Below are positions 47,143 through 55,226 of a DNA stretch of 64,000 nt, one piece after another. The stretch is taken from positions 1-64,000 of the forward strand of contig CAZBRS010000014.1 in assembly GCA_964494475.1 (NCBI GenBank), written 5' to 3'. Made by a program: the position numbers and the translations under genes. The notes under the pieces were generated by a model. It saw nothing but the letters and a program-made list of their open reading frames with translations. It made no database searches and was not told where the DNA came from. Position 1 is the stretch's first letter. The number at the start of each line of letters is the position of its first letter. The DNA comes from CAZBRS01 sp964494475. Its GTDB lineage: Bacteria > Myxococcota_A > UBA9042 > CAZBRS01.

Positions 47143-48218
47143 CCGGTCCCCTTCGTATCGTGTTCCCGCCGCGCGCCAACGGCGCCTCCGTCCCCGCCCT
47201 GTTCCGCGCGCACACCGCCGCCGTTCGCGCGGCGCGCGGCCGCGTCGTGCTCGACTTCTCGGCCGTCACGGCGCTCGACAGCGCCGGCGCCGGGCTGGTG
47301 GCCCACTGGCGCCGCATCGCGCCGGCCGACGTCGAGGTCGCGCTCGAGGGTGCGAGCGACGACGTGCGCGCCGTGCTCGACCTCTACGGGCGCGATCCGG
47401 GCGAGGCCGACGTACCGCAGCGCCGGGCGCCGGGCGTGTTCGAGGCCCTTGGCGAGCGCGGGGTGCGCTTCGGCGAGGGCGTGGTCGCGTTCCTGGTCGT
47501 GCTCACCGAGACGTTGTGGTTCCTTCCCGTCACGCTCTTCAAGAAGGGCCGCAAGCGCCACGCCATCATCGTCGAGGAGATGGTGCGCATCGGCTCGCAG
47601 TCCTTCGCCATCATCGGCGTGCTCTCGCTGCTGGTCGGGCTCACCATGGCCCTGCAGGCCGCCTACCAGCTTCGCCAGTTCGGCGCCAACATCTTCCTCG
47701 CGAACCTGGTCGGCCTCTCGATGACGCGCGAGATGGGCCCCCTCCTGACCGCGATCCTGCTGGCCGGGCGCATCGGCTCGTCGACCGCCGCCGAGATCGC
47801 CACGCGCTCCATCACCGAAGAGCTCGACGCCCTGCGCACCTTCGGCGTCGACCCCATCGAGTACGTGGTCGTCCCGAAGTTCGTGGCCATCTCCATCACC
47901 GGGCCCCTGCTGGCGGTCATGGCCACGGCGCTCGGCATCTTCGGCGGCTACCTGGTGGGCGTTCTCTACCTCGACCTCGGCCACGACCAGTTCGTGAACC
48001 AGCTCCTCGGCTCGATCTACCTCAAGGACGTGGGCACGGGCCTCGTGAAGGCCATCTCGTTCTCGTGGGCCATCGTGCTCATCGGCGCCTACAAGGGCCT
48101 GACCACGCGCGGCGGCCCGCTCGAGGTGGGCACCGCCACCACGTCGGCCGTGGTCGTGTCGCTGTTCGCCGTCATCGTGCTCGACGCGGTCTACTCCATG
48201 ATCTTCTACTTCGGGTAA
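47139..48218 (+). CDS. mlaE: MlaE-type lipid ABC permease with fused N-terminal STAS (MlaB-like) domain
   Basis: 359 residues, GTG start overlapping the tdk stop. Residues 1-95 are a STAS domain (VVLDFSAVTALDSAGAGLVAHW), corresponding to the separate MlaB in E. coli. The rest is the MlaE permease: QLRQFGANIFLANLVGLSMTREMGPLLTAILLAGRIGSSTAAEIATRSITEELDALRTFGVDP, the family signature, with 5-6 helices. It moves phospholipids between inner and outer membranes with MlaF and an MCE protein. No mlaD-like MCE gene is near. Confidence 0.94.
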   Translation: MTGPLRIVFPPRANGASVPALFRAHTAAVRAARGRVVLDFSAVTALDSAGAGLVAHWRRIAPADVEVALEGASDDVRAVLDLYGRDPGEADVPQRRAPGVFEALGERGVRFGEGVVAFLVVLTETLWFLPVTLFKKGRKRHAIIVEEMVRIGSQSFAIIGVLSLLVGLTMALQAAYQLRQFGANIFLANLVGLSMTREMGPLLTAILLAGRIGSSTAAEIATRSITEELDALRTFGVDPIEYVVVPKFVAISITGPLLAVMATALGIFGGYLVGVLYLDLGHDQFVNQLLGSIYLKDVGTGLVKAISFSWAIVLIGAYKGLTTRGGPLEVGTATTSAVVVSLFAVIVLDAVYSMIFYFG

Positions 48219-48222
48219 AGAC

Positions 48223-48981
48223 GTGGACGGCGACGCCGACATCTTCACGAAAGATCTGGTGGTCGGCTACGGCGAGCAGGCCGTCCTCTCGGGGGTCGAC
48301 ATCGCCCTGCCCCGCCGCGCGATCACGTGCCTGGTGGGCGGCTCGGGCAGCGGCAAGACCACGCTGTTCCGCACCATCGTGGGCCTGATCCCGCCCCTGG
48401 CCGGGTCGGTCACTCTGCTCGGCTGCGATCTCGCCACCGCCACCGACGCCGATCGCGACCGCACGCTGCGGCGCGTGGGCATGCTCTTCCAGAACGGCGC
48501 GCTGCTGAACTCCATGACCGTACGCGAGAACGTGGCCTTCCCTCTGCTCGAGCACACCGATCTGCCCCGGCCGGTCATCGACGCCCTGGTGCGCGTGCGC
48601 CTGCAGCAGCTCGGCGTGCTGCACGCCCTCGACCTCTACCCCAGCGAGCTCTCGGGCGGCATGCGCAAGCGCGTGGGCCTGGCGCGCGCCATGATCCACG
48701 ACCCGGCCATCCTCATGTGCGACGAGCCCTCGGCCGGCCTCGACCCCGTGACCAGCGCCGGCCTCGACCGCGTGCTGCTGGCCCTGAAGCAGACCTTCGA
48801 GCTGTCGATCGTGGTGGTGACGCACGAGCTGGAGTCAATCAAGCGCATCGCCGACCACGTGGTCATGGTGGGCAAGCGCAAGCAGGGCGCCCCCGGCGTG
48901 CTCTTCGACGGCCCCGCGCAGGCCTTCTTCGCGAGCCCCGAGCCCGGAATCCGGGCGTTCCTCGAACGGCGCGAGACCTAG
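48223..48981 (+). CDS. mlaF: MlaF-type ABC ATPase
   Basis: 252 residues from a GTG. Walker A GGSGSGKTTLFRTIVGL, Q-loop MLFQNGALLNSMTV, signature ELSGGMRKRVGLARAM, Walker B ILMCDEPSAGLDPVT and the H-loop VVTHELESIKRIADHVVMV. These, with the MlaE neighbour 4 bases upstream, identify the ATPase of the Mla-type lipid transporter. No further mla genes follow. Confidence 0.94.
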   Translation: MDGDADIFTKDLVVGYGEQAVLSGVDIALPRRAITCLVGGSGSGKTTLFRTIVGLIPPLAGSVTLLGCDLATATDADRDRTLRRVGMLFQNGALLNSMTVRENVAFPLLEHTDLPRPVIDALVRVRLQQLGVLHALDLYPSELSGGMRKRVGLARAMIHDPAILMCDEPSAGLDPVTSAGLDRVLLALKQTFELSIVVVTHELESIKRIADHVVMVGKRKQGAPGVLFDGPAQAFFASPEPGIRAFLERRET

Positions 48982-49086
48982 CCCCCCTACCCCGACGATC
49001 CCCGCACGAAAGGCCCACGGGGCGCCTTGACAAACCGCGTCGTGGCGTGCGAAACATGCTGCGTATTCCACGCGCCGGGGGGATCC

Positions 49087-49701
49087 ATGGTCACTTCGCG
49101 TCGAAACCCGCTCTGGACGGCGCTAGCGCTCGGCGGCGCGTGGCTCCTGGCGGGGGCCTGTCAATCCACCGAGTTCAGCTACCTCGACGTCGGCGCGTCC
49201 GACGAGGTCGTCGACACGGCCCCGGCCGACGTTCCGGGCGACGGCGTCGAGGTCGACGCCGGTCCCCTCCTGTCGAACGCGGGCGGTCCCTGCGAGCTCG
49301 ACAACGACTGCTTCGACAAGGGCAAGTGCTTCACGACCACCGTGGTCAACAAGATGTTCGACCCCTCCGACGCCGAGCCCGACGCCAACGTGCCCGGCGG
49401 CATGTGCACGCGCCTCATGTGCGGCAGCAACGACCAGTGCGGCCCGGGCGGCGTCTGCTTCGACGCCACGCCCCTGGTGGGTTCCAGCATGAAGCTCTGC
49501 GGATGGCCGTGCGAGGTCTACTCCGACTGCCGCTGGAAAGAAGGCTACGTCTGCTACTTCACGGGCAAGGCCGACGAAGTGCAGGTCTGCCTCCCCACCG
49601 ATCTGGTGGCGCTCATCGACTGCGGCAATGGCACCTGCGACAGTTGGCCCGAGCAGAACTACGTCGAGACCAAAGACTCGTGCCCGAGGGACTGCCAATG
49701 A
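49087..49701 (+). CDS. Cys-rich lipoprotein
   Basis: 204 residues. A lipoprotein signal ending WLLAGAC, an Asp-rich spacer (about 30-60), then about 16 cysteines in short loops (CELDNDCFDKGKCF, CTRLMCGSNDQCGPGGVCF, CGNGTCDSWPEQNYVETKDSCPRDC). The last motif, C-x-N-G-x-C-x-x-G/W-E-x2-x(n)-S-C-x-x-DC, recurs in myxobacterial Cys-rich lipoproteins. The ATG follows GGGGGG. A perfect TTGACA lies at 49027-49032 but I see no good -10 after it. It overlaps the barrel gene by ATGA. Confidence 0.85.
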   Translation: MVTSRRNPLWTALALGGAWLLAGACQSTEFSYLDVGASDEVVDTAPADVPGDGVEVDAGPLLSNAGGPCELDNDCFDKGKCFTTTVVNKMFDPSDAEPDANVPGGMCTRLMCGSNDQCGPGGVCFDATPLVGSSMKLCGWPCEVYSDCRWKEGYVCYFTGKADEVQVCLPTDLVALIDCGNGTCDSWPEQNYVETKDSCPRDCQ

Positions 49702-51050
49702 TGAAGAACGCATGGTTCATCTGGGTGTTCCTGTTCGCGAGCGCGGCCTCCGCGACCGAGTCCGAGCCGGTGCCGGTGCCGGTTGACACCGACACCTCGG
49801 CCCTCGAGTCGCGCGGCGACGTCGACGCCGCCGTGACGGTCGTGCGCTTCCTCTTCCCCAAGGCCGCCGCCGACTTCCTGGCCGAGCAGTTCCTGGTCAT
49901 CGCCATGTACGACCCCTACGGCGTGACCAGCCAGATGCCCCGCGGCTGGGCCTACGCCAAGTGGGACTACACGACCATCACGGCCAAGCACCGCTACGAC
50001 GGCCACCGCAAGCTCGGACCCGTGCTGGCGCCCTTCACGCTCGACGGCGCCGCCCAGGCGCTCATCGGCACCGACGCCACCACGGCCGACCTGGGCGTGG
50101 GCGGCCATGGCGGTGGGCACACCTTCCAGTTTTCGTACGGCTTGAACGGCATGATCGACTGGTACCTCGAGATCCCCTTCACCTTCATGGACGTCGGCTT
50201 CCACCCCGACGCGGGCGCCCGGGCCTTCCTGAAGTACTACTTCGAAGAGCGCGAGATGGAGCCCATGGTGGGCTACAAGGGCCAGTGGCTGCTCGGCGAC
50301 ATCAACACCGGCTTCTCGTGGAACATCTACCGGAACCCCTGGTTCTCGGTGGCCCTCACGCCGCGCGTCTACCTGCCCACCGGCCACGTCCCGAACCCCA
50401 ACCACACCTTCACCTTCGCCTCGGGCCCCGAGCTCGAGACCGGCATCGGCGGCTGGGCCTTCGGCTTCACCCAAGGCTACGACCTGCGCCTGCTGCCCAA
50501 GGGACTGGTGGGCTGGTTCGACATCATCGCCTCGACCGAGTTCACCTTCACCTACGCCGCTCCCCAGCGCCGCAAGTACCCCGACAACTTCCTGAAGCAG
50601 TCCGAGCTCCTGCTCACGGCCTTCGGTCAGCCCATGCCGACCACCCCCGCCGACTACGTCCAAAAGAGCACCTTCGGTTACACGCCCGGCATGGGCCTCG
50701 ATTGGACCGCGCAGTTGAACTTCAGCCTGGCCGTGATCGGCTTCGGCATCGGGTACGGCATCACGCACGGCGCCGAGGCCGAGATCTACGACGTGCACCC
50801 GGCCTTCGAGGCCATGGCCAAGGCGCTGCAGCTGACGGGCACCCAGACCATGCACGGCGTGCAGTTGGCCGCCTCGATCAACCTGGGCCTCTTCATGGTG
50901 GGCTTCCAGTGGCAGAAGGTGGTCGACGGCTACAACGCCATCGTGTTCACCGACTACTACCAGTTGACCCTCAAGGGCTTCTTCCCGGTCGGCCCCTTCG
51001 ACAAGCCCGCCGACATCAAGCCCGCAGGCGCCCACATCTGGGGGAATTGA
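49698..51050 (+). CDS. Outer-membrane beta-barrel protein
   Basis: 450 residues. Signal peptide WFIWVFLFASAASA, then many alternating amphipathic strands ending in aromatic residues (FQFSYGLNGMIDWYLEIPFTF, SWNIYRNPWFSVALTPRVYL, FGFTQGYDLRLL, LDWTAQLNFSLAVIGFGIGYG, QLAASINLGLFMVGFQW). No named family is recognised. It overlaps the Cys-rich lipoprotein upstream and shares one base with the hydrolase start downstream (TGATG), so the three act together. Confidence 0.75.
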   Translation: MMKNAWFIWVFLFASAASATESEPVPVPVDTDTSALESRGDVDAAVTVVRFLFPKAAADFLAEQFLVIAMYDPYGVTSQMPRGWAYAKWDYTTITAKHRYDGHRKLGPVLAPFTLDGAAQALIGTDATTADLGVGGHGGGHTFQFSYGLNGMIDWYLEIPFTFMDVGFHPDAGARAFLKYYFEEREMEPMVGYKGQWLLGDINTGFSWNIYRNPWFSVALTPRVYLPTGHVPNPNHTFTFASGPELETGIGGWAFGFTQGYDLRLLPKGLVGWFDIIASTEFTFTYAAPQRRKYPDNFLKQSELLLTAFGQPMPTTPADYVQKSTFGYTPGMGLDWTAQLNFSLAVIGFGIGYGITHGAEAEIYDVHPAFEAMAKALQLTGTQTMHGVQLAASINLGLFMVGFQWQKVVDGYNAIVFTDYYQLTLKGFFPVGPFDKPADIKPAGAHIWGN

Positions 51051-52249
51051 TGGCCGCACCGCTCCTGGCGGCCGCCGTCTCGGTCGATCTCACGCCCGAG
51101 CCGGCCGAAGGTGTGTTCCTCGCAGGCTTCGCCCCCAACCGTCGCGCGCTCGGCGTGCTCGACCGCCTCGAGGCCGGCGTGCTGGTGCTCCAGGTGGGCC
51201 CCGAACGCCTGGCGCTCGTGACGATCGACGCCATCGGGCTGGGCCTCGACATCGTGCAGCGCATCCGCGCCGCGGTCAGCGGGCTGCCGGGCGAGCGCGT
51301 GCTGGTGTCGTCGACCCACAGCCACGCTACCCCCGACACCATGGGCATCTGGGGGCCCACGATCCTCGGCTTCCTCCCGTACAAGACCGGCGTCGATCCG
51401 GCCTACGTCGACGCGCTGGTGAGCCGCGTGGCCGCCGGCATCGATCGGGCGGCCGCGGCCCTGGCCCCGGCCGTGCTCCGCGCCGCGGCCTTCCAGGTGC
51501 CCGCGGAGTGGACGCGCAACGACCGCGGCCCCACGGCGGGCCGCGACGACGACGCCGTGGCGCTGGCCGTCGATACCCTCGAAGGCACGCGCGTCGCCAC
51601 GCTGCTCAACTACGCCTCGCACCCCGAGACGCTGTGGGAGAAGAACCGCTACGTGAGCGCCGACTACCCGGGGGCGTTCCGCCGTCGCCTGCGCGAGACC
51701 ACCCCCGGTGTGCCCCTCTTCTTCCAGGCCGACCTCGGCGGCATGCTCACGCCCAACACGCCCCCGAACCCCACCTACGAACAACGCAAGGCCTTCGTCG
51801 ACGCGATGGGCCGGGCCCTGGCCGACCTGGCCCGCGAGCAATTGACCACCGCGCCCGTGCTCACCGTCGACGCGCTCGACCATCGTCGCGCCGAGGTCAC
51901 GCTGCCCGTCGACAACTGGCGCTTCCGCCTCATGCACCGCCTGGGGCTGCTCTCGCGCCCCACCATGGGCGCCGAGACCACCACCGAGGTGAACCGGGTA
52001 GCGCTCGGCCCCGTGCGCATCCTCACGTGGCCGGGCGAGGCGCTGCCCGAGGTCGGCAAGCGCGTGAAGCGCGACCACCTCGACGGCGAGTTCAAGCTGT
52101 GGCTCGGCCTCGGCTGCGATGAGCTCGGCTACATCCTCGAGCCCGGCATGTTCGAGCAGAAGCTCTACGCCTACGAAAAGACCATGTCGATGGGGCCGCG
52201 CACTGCGACGCTCCTCGTCGACGCGTTGGATCGACTGCGGGCGTCGTAG
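51050..52249 (+). CDS. Neutral/alkaline ceramidase-like hydrolase
   Basis: 399 residues. Zinc motif SSTHSHATPDTMG (the THTHSGP motif of neutral ceramidases), second metal site LLNYASHPETLW, FFQADLGGMLTPN with the catalytic-region segment, and a late LTWPGEALPEVG. Only the N-terminal catalytic domain is present; full neutral ceramidases are about 650-750 residues. No signal peptide is seen, so it acts inside, or is exported another way. It probably hydrolyses ceramide-like or other amide lipids. One-base overlap with the barrel gene. Confidence 0.85.
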   Translation: MAAPLLAAAVSVDLTPEPAEGVFLAGFAPNRRALGVLDRLEAGVLVLQVGPERLALVTIDAIGLGLDIVQRIRAAVSGLPGERVLVSSTHSHATPDTMGIWGPTILGFLPYKTGVDPAYVDALVSRVAAGIDRAAAALAPAVLRAAAFQVPAEWTRNDRGPTAGRDDDAVALAVDTLEGTRVATLLNYASHPETLWEKNRYVSADYPGAFRRRLRETTPGVPLFFQADLGGMLTPNTPPNPTYEQRKAFVDAMGRALADLAREQLTTAPVLTVDALDHRRAEVTLPVDNWRFRLMHRLGLLSRPTMGAETTTEVNRVALGPVRILTWPGEALPEVGKRVKRDHLDGEFKLWLGLGCDELGYILEPGMFEQKLYAYEKTMSMGPRTATLLVDALDRLRAS

Positions 52250-52267
52250 GCGCGGTTTTTTGTTTTC

Positions 52268-52317
52268 GGCGTGGACGCCTGGAGTCCACGCCGGGCGAGC
52301 GTCCGATAGCCGCTCGC
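52268..52317. other. Two adjacent perfect hairpins before the MFS gene
   Basis: GGCGTGGAC (52268-52276) pairs with GTCCACGCC (52284-52292) around a 7-base loop, and GCGAGCG (52295-52301) pairs with CGCTCGC (52311-52317). A T-rich tract (TTTTTTGTTTT, 52255 onward) precedes them and so does not make a normal plus-strand terminator. They may act as an mRNA stabiliser, a leader structure or a terminator of another type. Confidence 0.5.
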
Positions 52318-52342
52318 GTTCATCTTCCACCGGGGAGACCCC

Positions 52343-54250
52343 ATGGCCCATCCCAACTGGCAGCTCACCACGCTCCAGCGCTCCACCTACAGCGTGGGCA
52401 TGTTCTCGTCGGCCATCGTCACGGCCACGGTGATGCAGTGGCTCTTCTACTACTACTCGCCGCCGCCCAACGCCGTCGACCAGGGCATGGTCTTCCTCGG
52501 CCTCGGCCTGGCCGTGGGCTTCGCGCGGCTCATCGGCGCGGCCGTCGACGCGCTGTCGAACCCTCTGGTGGCCTTCTGGAGCGACAAGAGCCGCGACCCG
52601 CGCGGCCGACGCATCCCCTTCATCGTGCGCGGCGCCATCCCCCTCATGGTGCTGGCCATCCTGGTGTGGTTCCCGCCCGTGCGGGGCGTGTCGATCTGGA
52701 ACATCGTGTGGCTCACGGGCACGCTGGCCGGCACGTGGTTCTTCTACACCTACGTGGTCGCGCCCTACCTGGCGCTCATGCCCGACATCACGACCCACCC
52801 CGAAGAGCGCGTGTCGCTCACGGTGACCATGTCGTACTGGGAGGCCGGCGCCACGGCCATCGCGGCCCTGGCCGTGCCCGCCGTGATCGAAGCCCTGAAG
52901 GGCGGCCTGCAGCTCGGCCCCGTCTTCATCGCCGACGGCTTCAAGTTCACGGCCATCGCGCTGGCCATCCTCGGCGGCATCGGCTTCTTCGTATCGGTCA
53001 GCAAGATCCGCGAGCGCCCGCTGCCCGTCGAGAGCATCACCACCTTCTCGCTGTCGCGCTCGGTCATCGAGTGCTTCAAGAACCCCTCGTTCCCTCCCTA
53101 CCTCCTGGCCGTGGCCGTGGCCAAGGTGGCCATCGGGCTCATGATCATCAGCCTGCCCTTCTTCGCGACCGCCGTGCTGCACAAGGGCGAAGGCTTCACG
53201 GGCGCCCTGTTCGCGCCGCTCTTCGTGTCGACCATCATCGGCTTCGTCGTGGGCGAGAAGATCGTGAACCGCCACGGACTGAAGAAGGCCTTCCGCGCCG
53301 CCACCCTGGCCGGCGTGGGCATCTTCCTCGGCTTCTTCGTGGTCTACTTCGCGGGCGGGAGCCCCGTGCCGCTTTCGTCCTTCGCGCGCGGCTCCGACGG
53401 GGCGGTCACCCTGGGCTTCGACGACGTCACCGTGCCGCTGTCGGCCGACGAGTGGCGCGGCCTGTTCGAGGAGAACGGCGCCCCCAAGCGCCGCTTCGAC
53501 GAGCGGCTGGCCTTCCTGGCGCCCACCCTGGCCGGCGACCCCGAGCCCGGCAAGCCCGTGCGCATGAGCCTGGGCGTCGCGGGCGTGCTCGAGCCCGCCG
53601 AGACGGCCAACCTCGACGGCTGGCGCAGCATCGTGAGCACCCCCGAGGAGCGCGCGAAGATGGACCCCATCGCCGCGCTCGAGCTCGTGGGCCGCGAGCA
53701 GCTCGAGCTGCAAGGCCACATCGTCTTCGCCGACGGCAGCCTGGTCTTCCAGGGCTTCCACCCCGTCGACCCCAAGGCCGCGGCCGCCCTCGTGACCAGC
53801 CTCGAGCGCACGGGCGTGCCCATGGAGCGCCTCACCGAGATCCTGGCCGACCCCGCGCGCCTCGACCACGTGCTCGCGCGCTTCGACCTGCGCGTCGAGC
53901 AGGCCTGGAGCCTGCGCATCTACCTCGCGCTCTTCATCTGCTTCCTGCTCGGCTTCCCCGCCTCCATCCTCATGAGCATGTACCGCCCCATCGTGTGCGA
54001 GATCGTCGACGAGGACGAGCGCCGCGTCGGCAAGCGCCGCGAGGCCATGTACTTCGGCGTCGAGGGCCTCTTGACCAAGTTCGCCGACGGCATCGCGGGC
54101 ATCGTGGTGCCGGTCGTCATCCTGCTGGGCCACGCCCTGGCCGCGCCGCCCTTCGGCTACGTGCTCTCGTTCGCCGTGGGCGCGCTCTTCATGCTGCTCG
54201 CGTGGTGGATCTTCCGGTGGTATCCGCTCGGTGGGGTCACGAAGAAGTAG
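52343..54250 (+). CDS. GPH/MFS-type transporter with inserted soluble domain
   Basis: 635 residues. The N-terminal half (YSVGMFSSAIVTATVMQWLFYYY, GAAVDALSNPLVAFWSDKSRDPRGRRIPFI) is the GPH sugar-cation symporter pattern (D-x3-NP-x3-F-x-SD-x(5)-GRR-x-P). Around residues 350-530 a hydrophilic insert of about 175 residues interrupts the membrane part; the last helices (LYLALFICFLLGFPAS, then DEDERRVGKRREAMYFGVEGLL) follow it. Typical GPH proteins are about 450 residues. GGGGAG precedes the ATG. The substrate is unknown. Confidence 0.87.
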   Translation: MAHPNWQLTTLQRSTYSVGMFSSAIVTATVMQWLFYYYSPPPNAVDQGMVFLGLGLAVGFARLIGAAVDALSNPLVAFWSDKSRDPRGRRIPFIVRGAIPLMVLAILVWFPPVRGVSIWNIVWLTGTLAGTWFFYTYVVAPYLALMPDITTHPEERVSLTVTMSYWEAGATAIAALAVPAVIEALKGGLQLGPVFIADGFKFTAIALAILGGIGFFVSVSKIRERPLPVESITTFSLSRSVIECFKNPSFPPYLLAVAVAKVAIGLMIISLPFFATAVLHKGEGFTGALFAPLFVSTIIGFVVGEKIVNRHGLKKAFRAATLAGVGIFLGFFVVYFAGGSPVPLSSFARGSDGAVTLGFDDVTVPLSADEWRGLFEENGAPKRRFDERLAFLAPTLAGDPEPGKPVRMSLGVAGVLEPAETANLDGWRSIVSTPEERAKMDPIAALELVGREQLELQGHIVFADGSLVFQGFHPVDPKAAAALVTSLERTGVPMERLTEILADPARLDHVLARFDLRVEQAWSLRIYLALFICFLLGFPASILMSMYRPIVCEIVDEDERRVGKRREAMYFGVEGLLTKFADGIAGIVVPVVILLGHALAAPPFGYVLSFAVGALFMLLAWWIFRWYPLGGVTKK

Positions 54251-54251
54251 G

Positions 54252-55226
54252 CTATCGCGGGCTTTCCTTCGTCGACGGGCTCGCTTCGAACTCGACCGCT
54301 TCGCCCGCGGCCACGTCGAGGGTCGCCTCGATGGGGTCGCCGACCCGAGGCAACACCCGGATCACGTGGCGGCCGGCCCGGACCTTGATCGGCCCCGTCA
54401 GCGGAGTGTGCCCCACGACACGCCCGTCGACCTCGACGACGGCGTCGTCGACGGGACACCGTACGGACACGAACGACGGCAGCCGGGCCGAGACCGCGTC
54501 GAGGATGCGCTCCAGGTCGGCGTTCATCGCGGCCGTCTCGTTCACGGCATCCATGAGCGCGGCGTCGTCGGTCGATGGCTCCCCGTCGGCCGTCGAGGCC
54601 GGTAGCGACGGCGCAGGCGCCACGCGCTCGGGGCCCGCGCTCTTCTCGACCTTTTCGAGCAGCGTCACGTGCACGTCGAGGGCCTCCGAGGCCTTCACGT
54701 CGATCACCTGCCGGAAGGCCTCGCGGCCGGGCGCCAGCACGTCGATCGTGTGGGAGCCCGGCGACACCTCGATCGGAGCGGCCAGCGGCGTGCGCCCCTC
54801 GGGCTTTCCGTCGACGTCGACGACCGCCCCGTCGATCGCGCACTGCACACGCACCGTGGCGGGAAGCCTGGGCAACAGGACCTCGAGGGCCTGCTGCGCC
54901 TTGGCGCGCTTCTCGGAACTCGGCTCGACGACGAGAAAGACCTTCAGCGAGTCGACCGCCTTCCGGATCTGCCCCGCCGCCTCGGCGACCCGCGCGATGT
55001 TGTAGAGGAGCACAGGCGCAGGATCGAGGGCGTAGGCCCGCTCGAAGAGGATGAGCGCCTCTGCGTGGCTCCCGGCGCGGCCCAGGTCGACGGCGGTCCT
55101 GGCCAGGACCGCCGCGCGCGCCTTCGCGTCGTCGGGCTGCGCCGTCGCGTCGTCGGCCCGCGCGACCGAGAGGGAGGCGGTCGCCAGCAGCACCGCCACG
55201 AACACCGCTGCGGTTCTCGCTACCAT
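54252..55226 (-). CDS. Exported TPR/PEGA protein, partner of the adjacent kinase
   Basis: 324 residues. Signal peptide AVFVAVLLATASLSVARA; a TPR-like helical part (HAEALILFERAYALDPAPVLLYNIARVAEAAG); then two PEGA domains with almost the same core: VDVDGKPEGRTPLAAPIEVSPG and VEVDGRVVGHTPLTGPIKVRAG. The duplication is evident. It starts within the last 7 bases of the kinase gene. It may sense the envelope state for that kinase. Confidence 0.87.
   Translation of the reverse strand: MVARTAAVFVAVLLATASLSVARADDATAQPDDAKARAAVLARTAVDLGRAGSHAEALILFERAYALDPAPVLLYNIARVAEAAGQIRKAVDSLKVFLVVEPSSEKRAKAQQALEVLLPRLPATVRVQCAIDGAVVDVDGKPEGRTPLAAPIEVSPGSHTIDVLAPGREAFRQVIDVKASEALDVHVTLLEKVEKSAGPERVAPAPSLPASTADGEPSTDDAALMDAVNETAAMNADLERILDAVSARLPSFVSVRCPVDDAVVEVDGRVVGHTPLTGPIKVRAGRHVIRVLPRVGDPIEATLDVAAGEAVEFEASPSTKESPR

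Noticed and set aside
49027..49086. Promoter for the Cys-rich lipoprotein starting at a perfect TTGACA (49027-49032)
   Set aside because: No acceptable -10 lies 15-19 bases on (nearest are GAAACA and AAACAT). Mentioned in the gene entry only.
52255..52265. Rho-independent terminator after the ceramidase-like gene
   Set aside because: The T-run has only a 4-bp stem before it; the strong hairpins come after it, so the normal order is missing.
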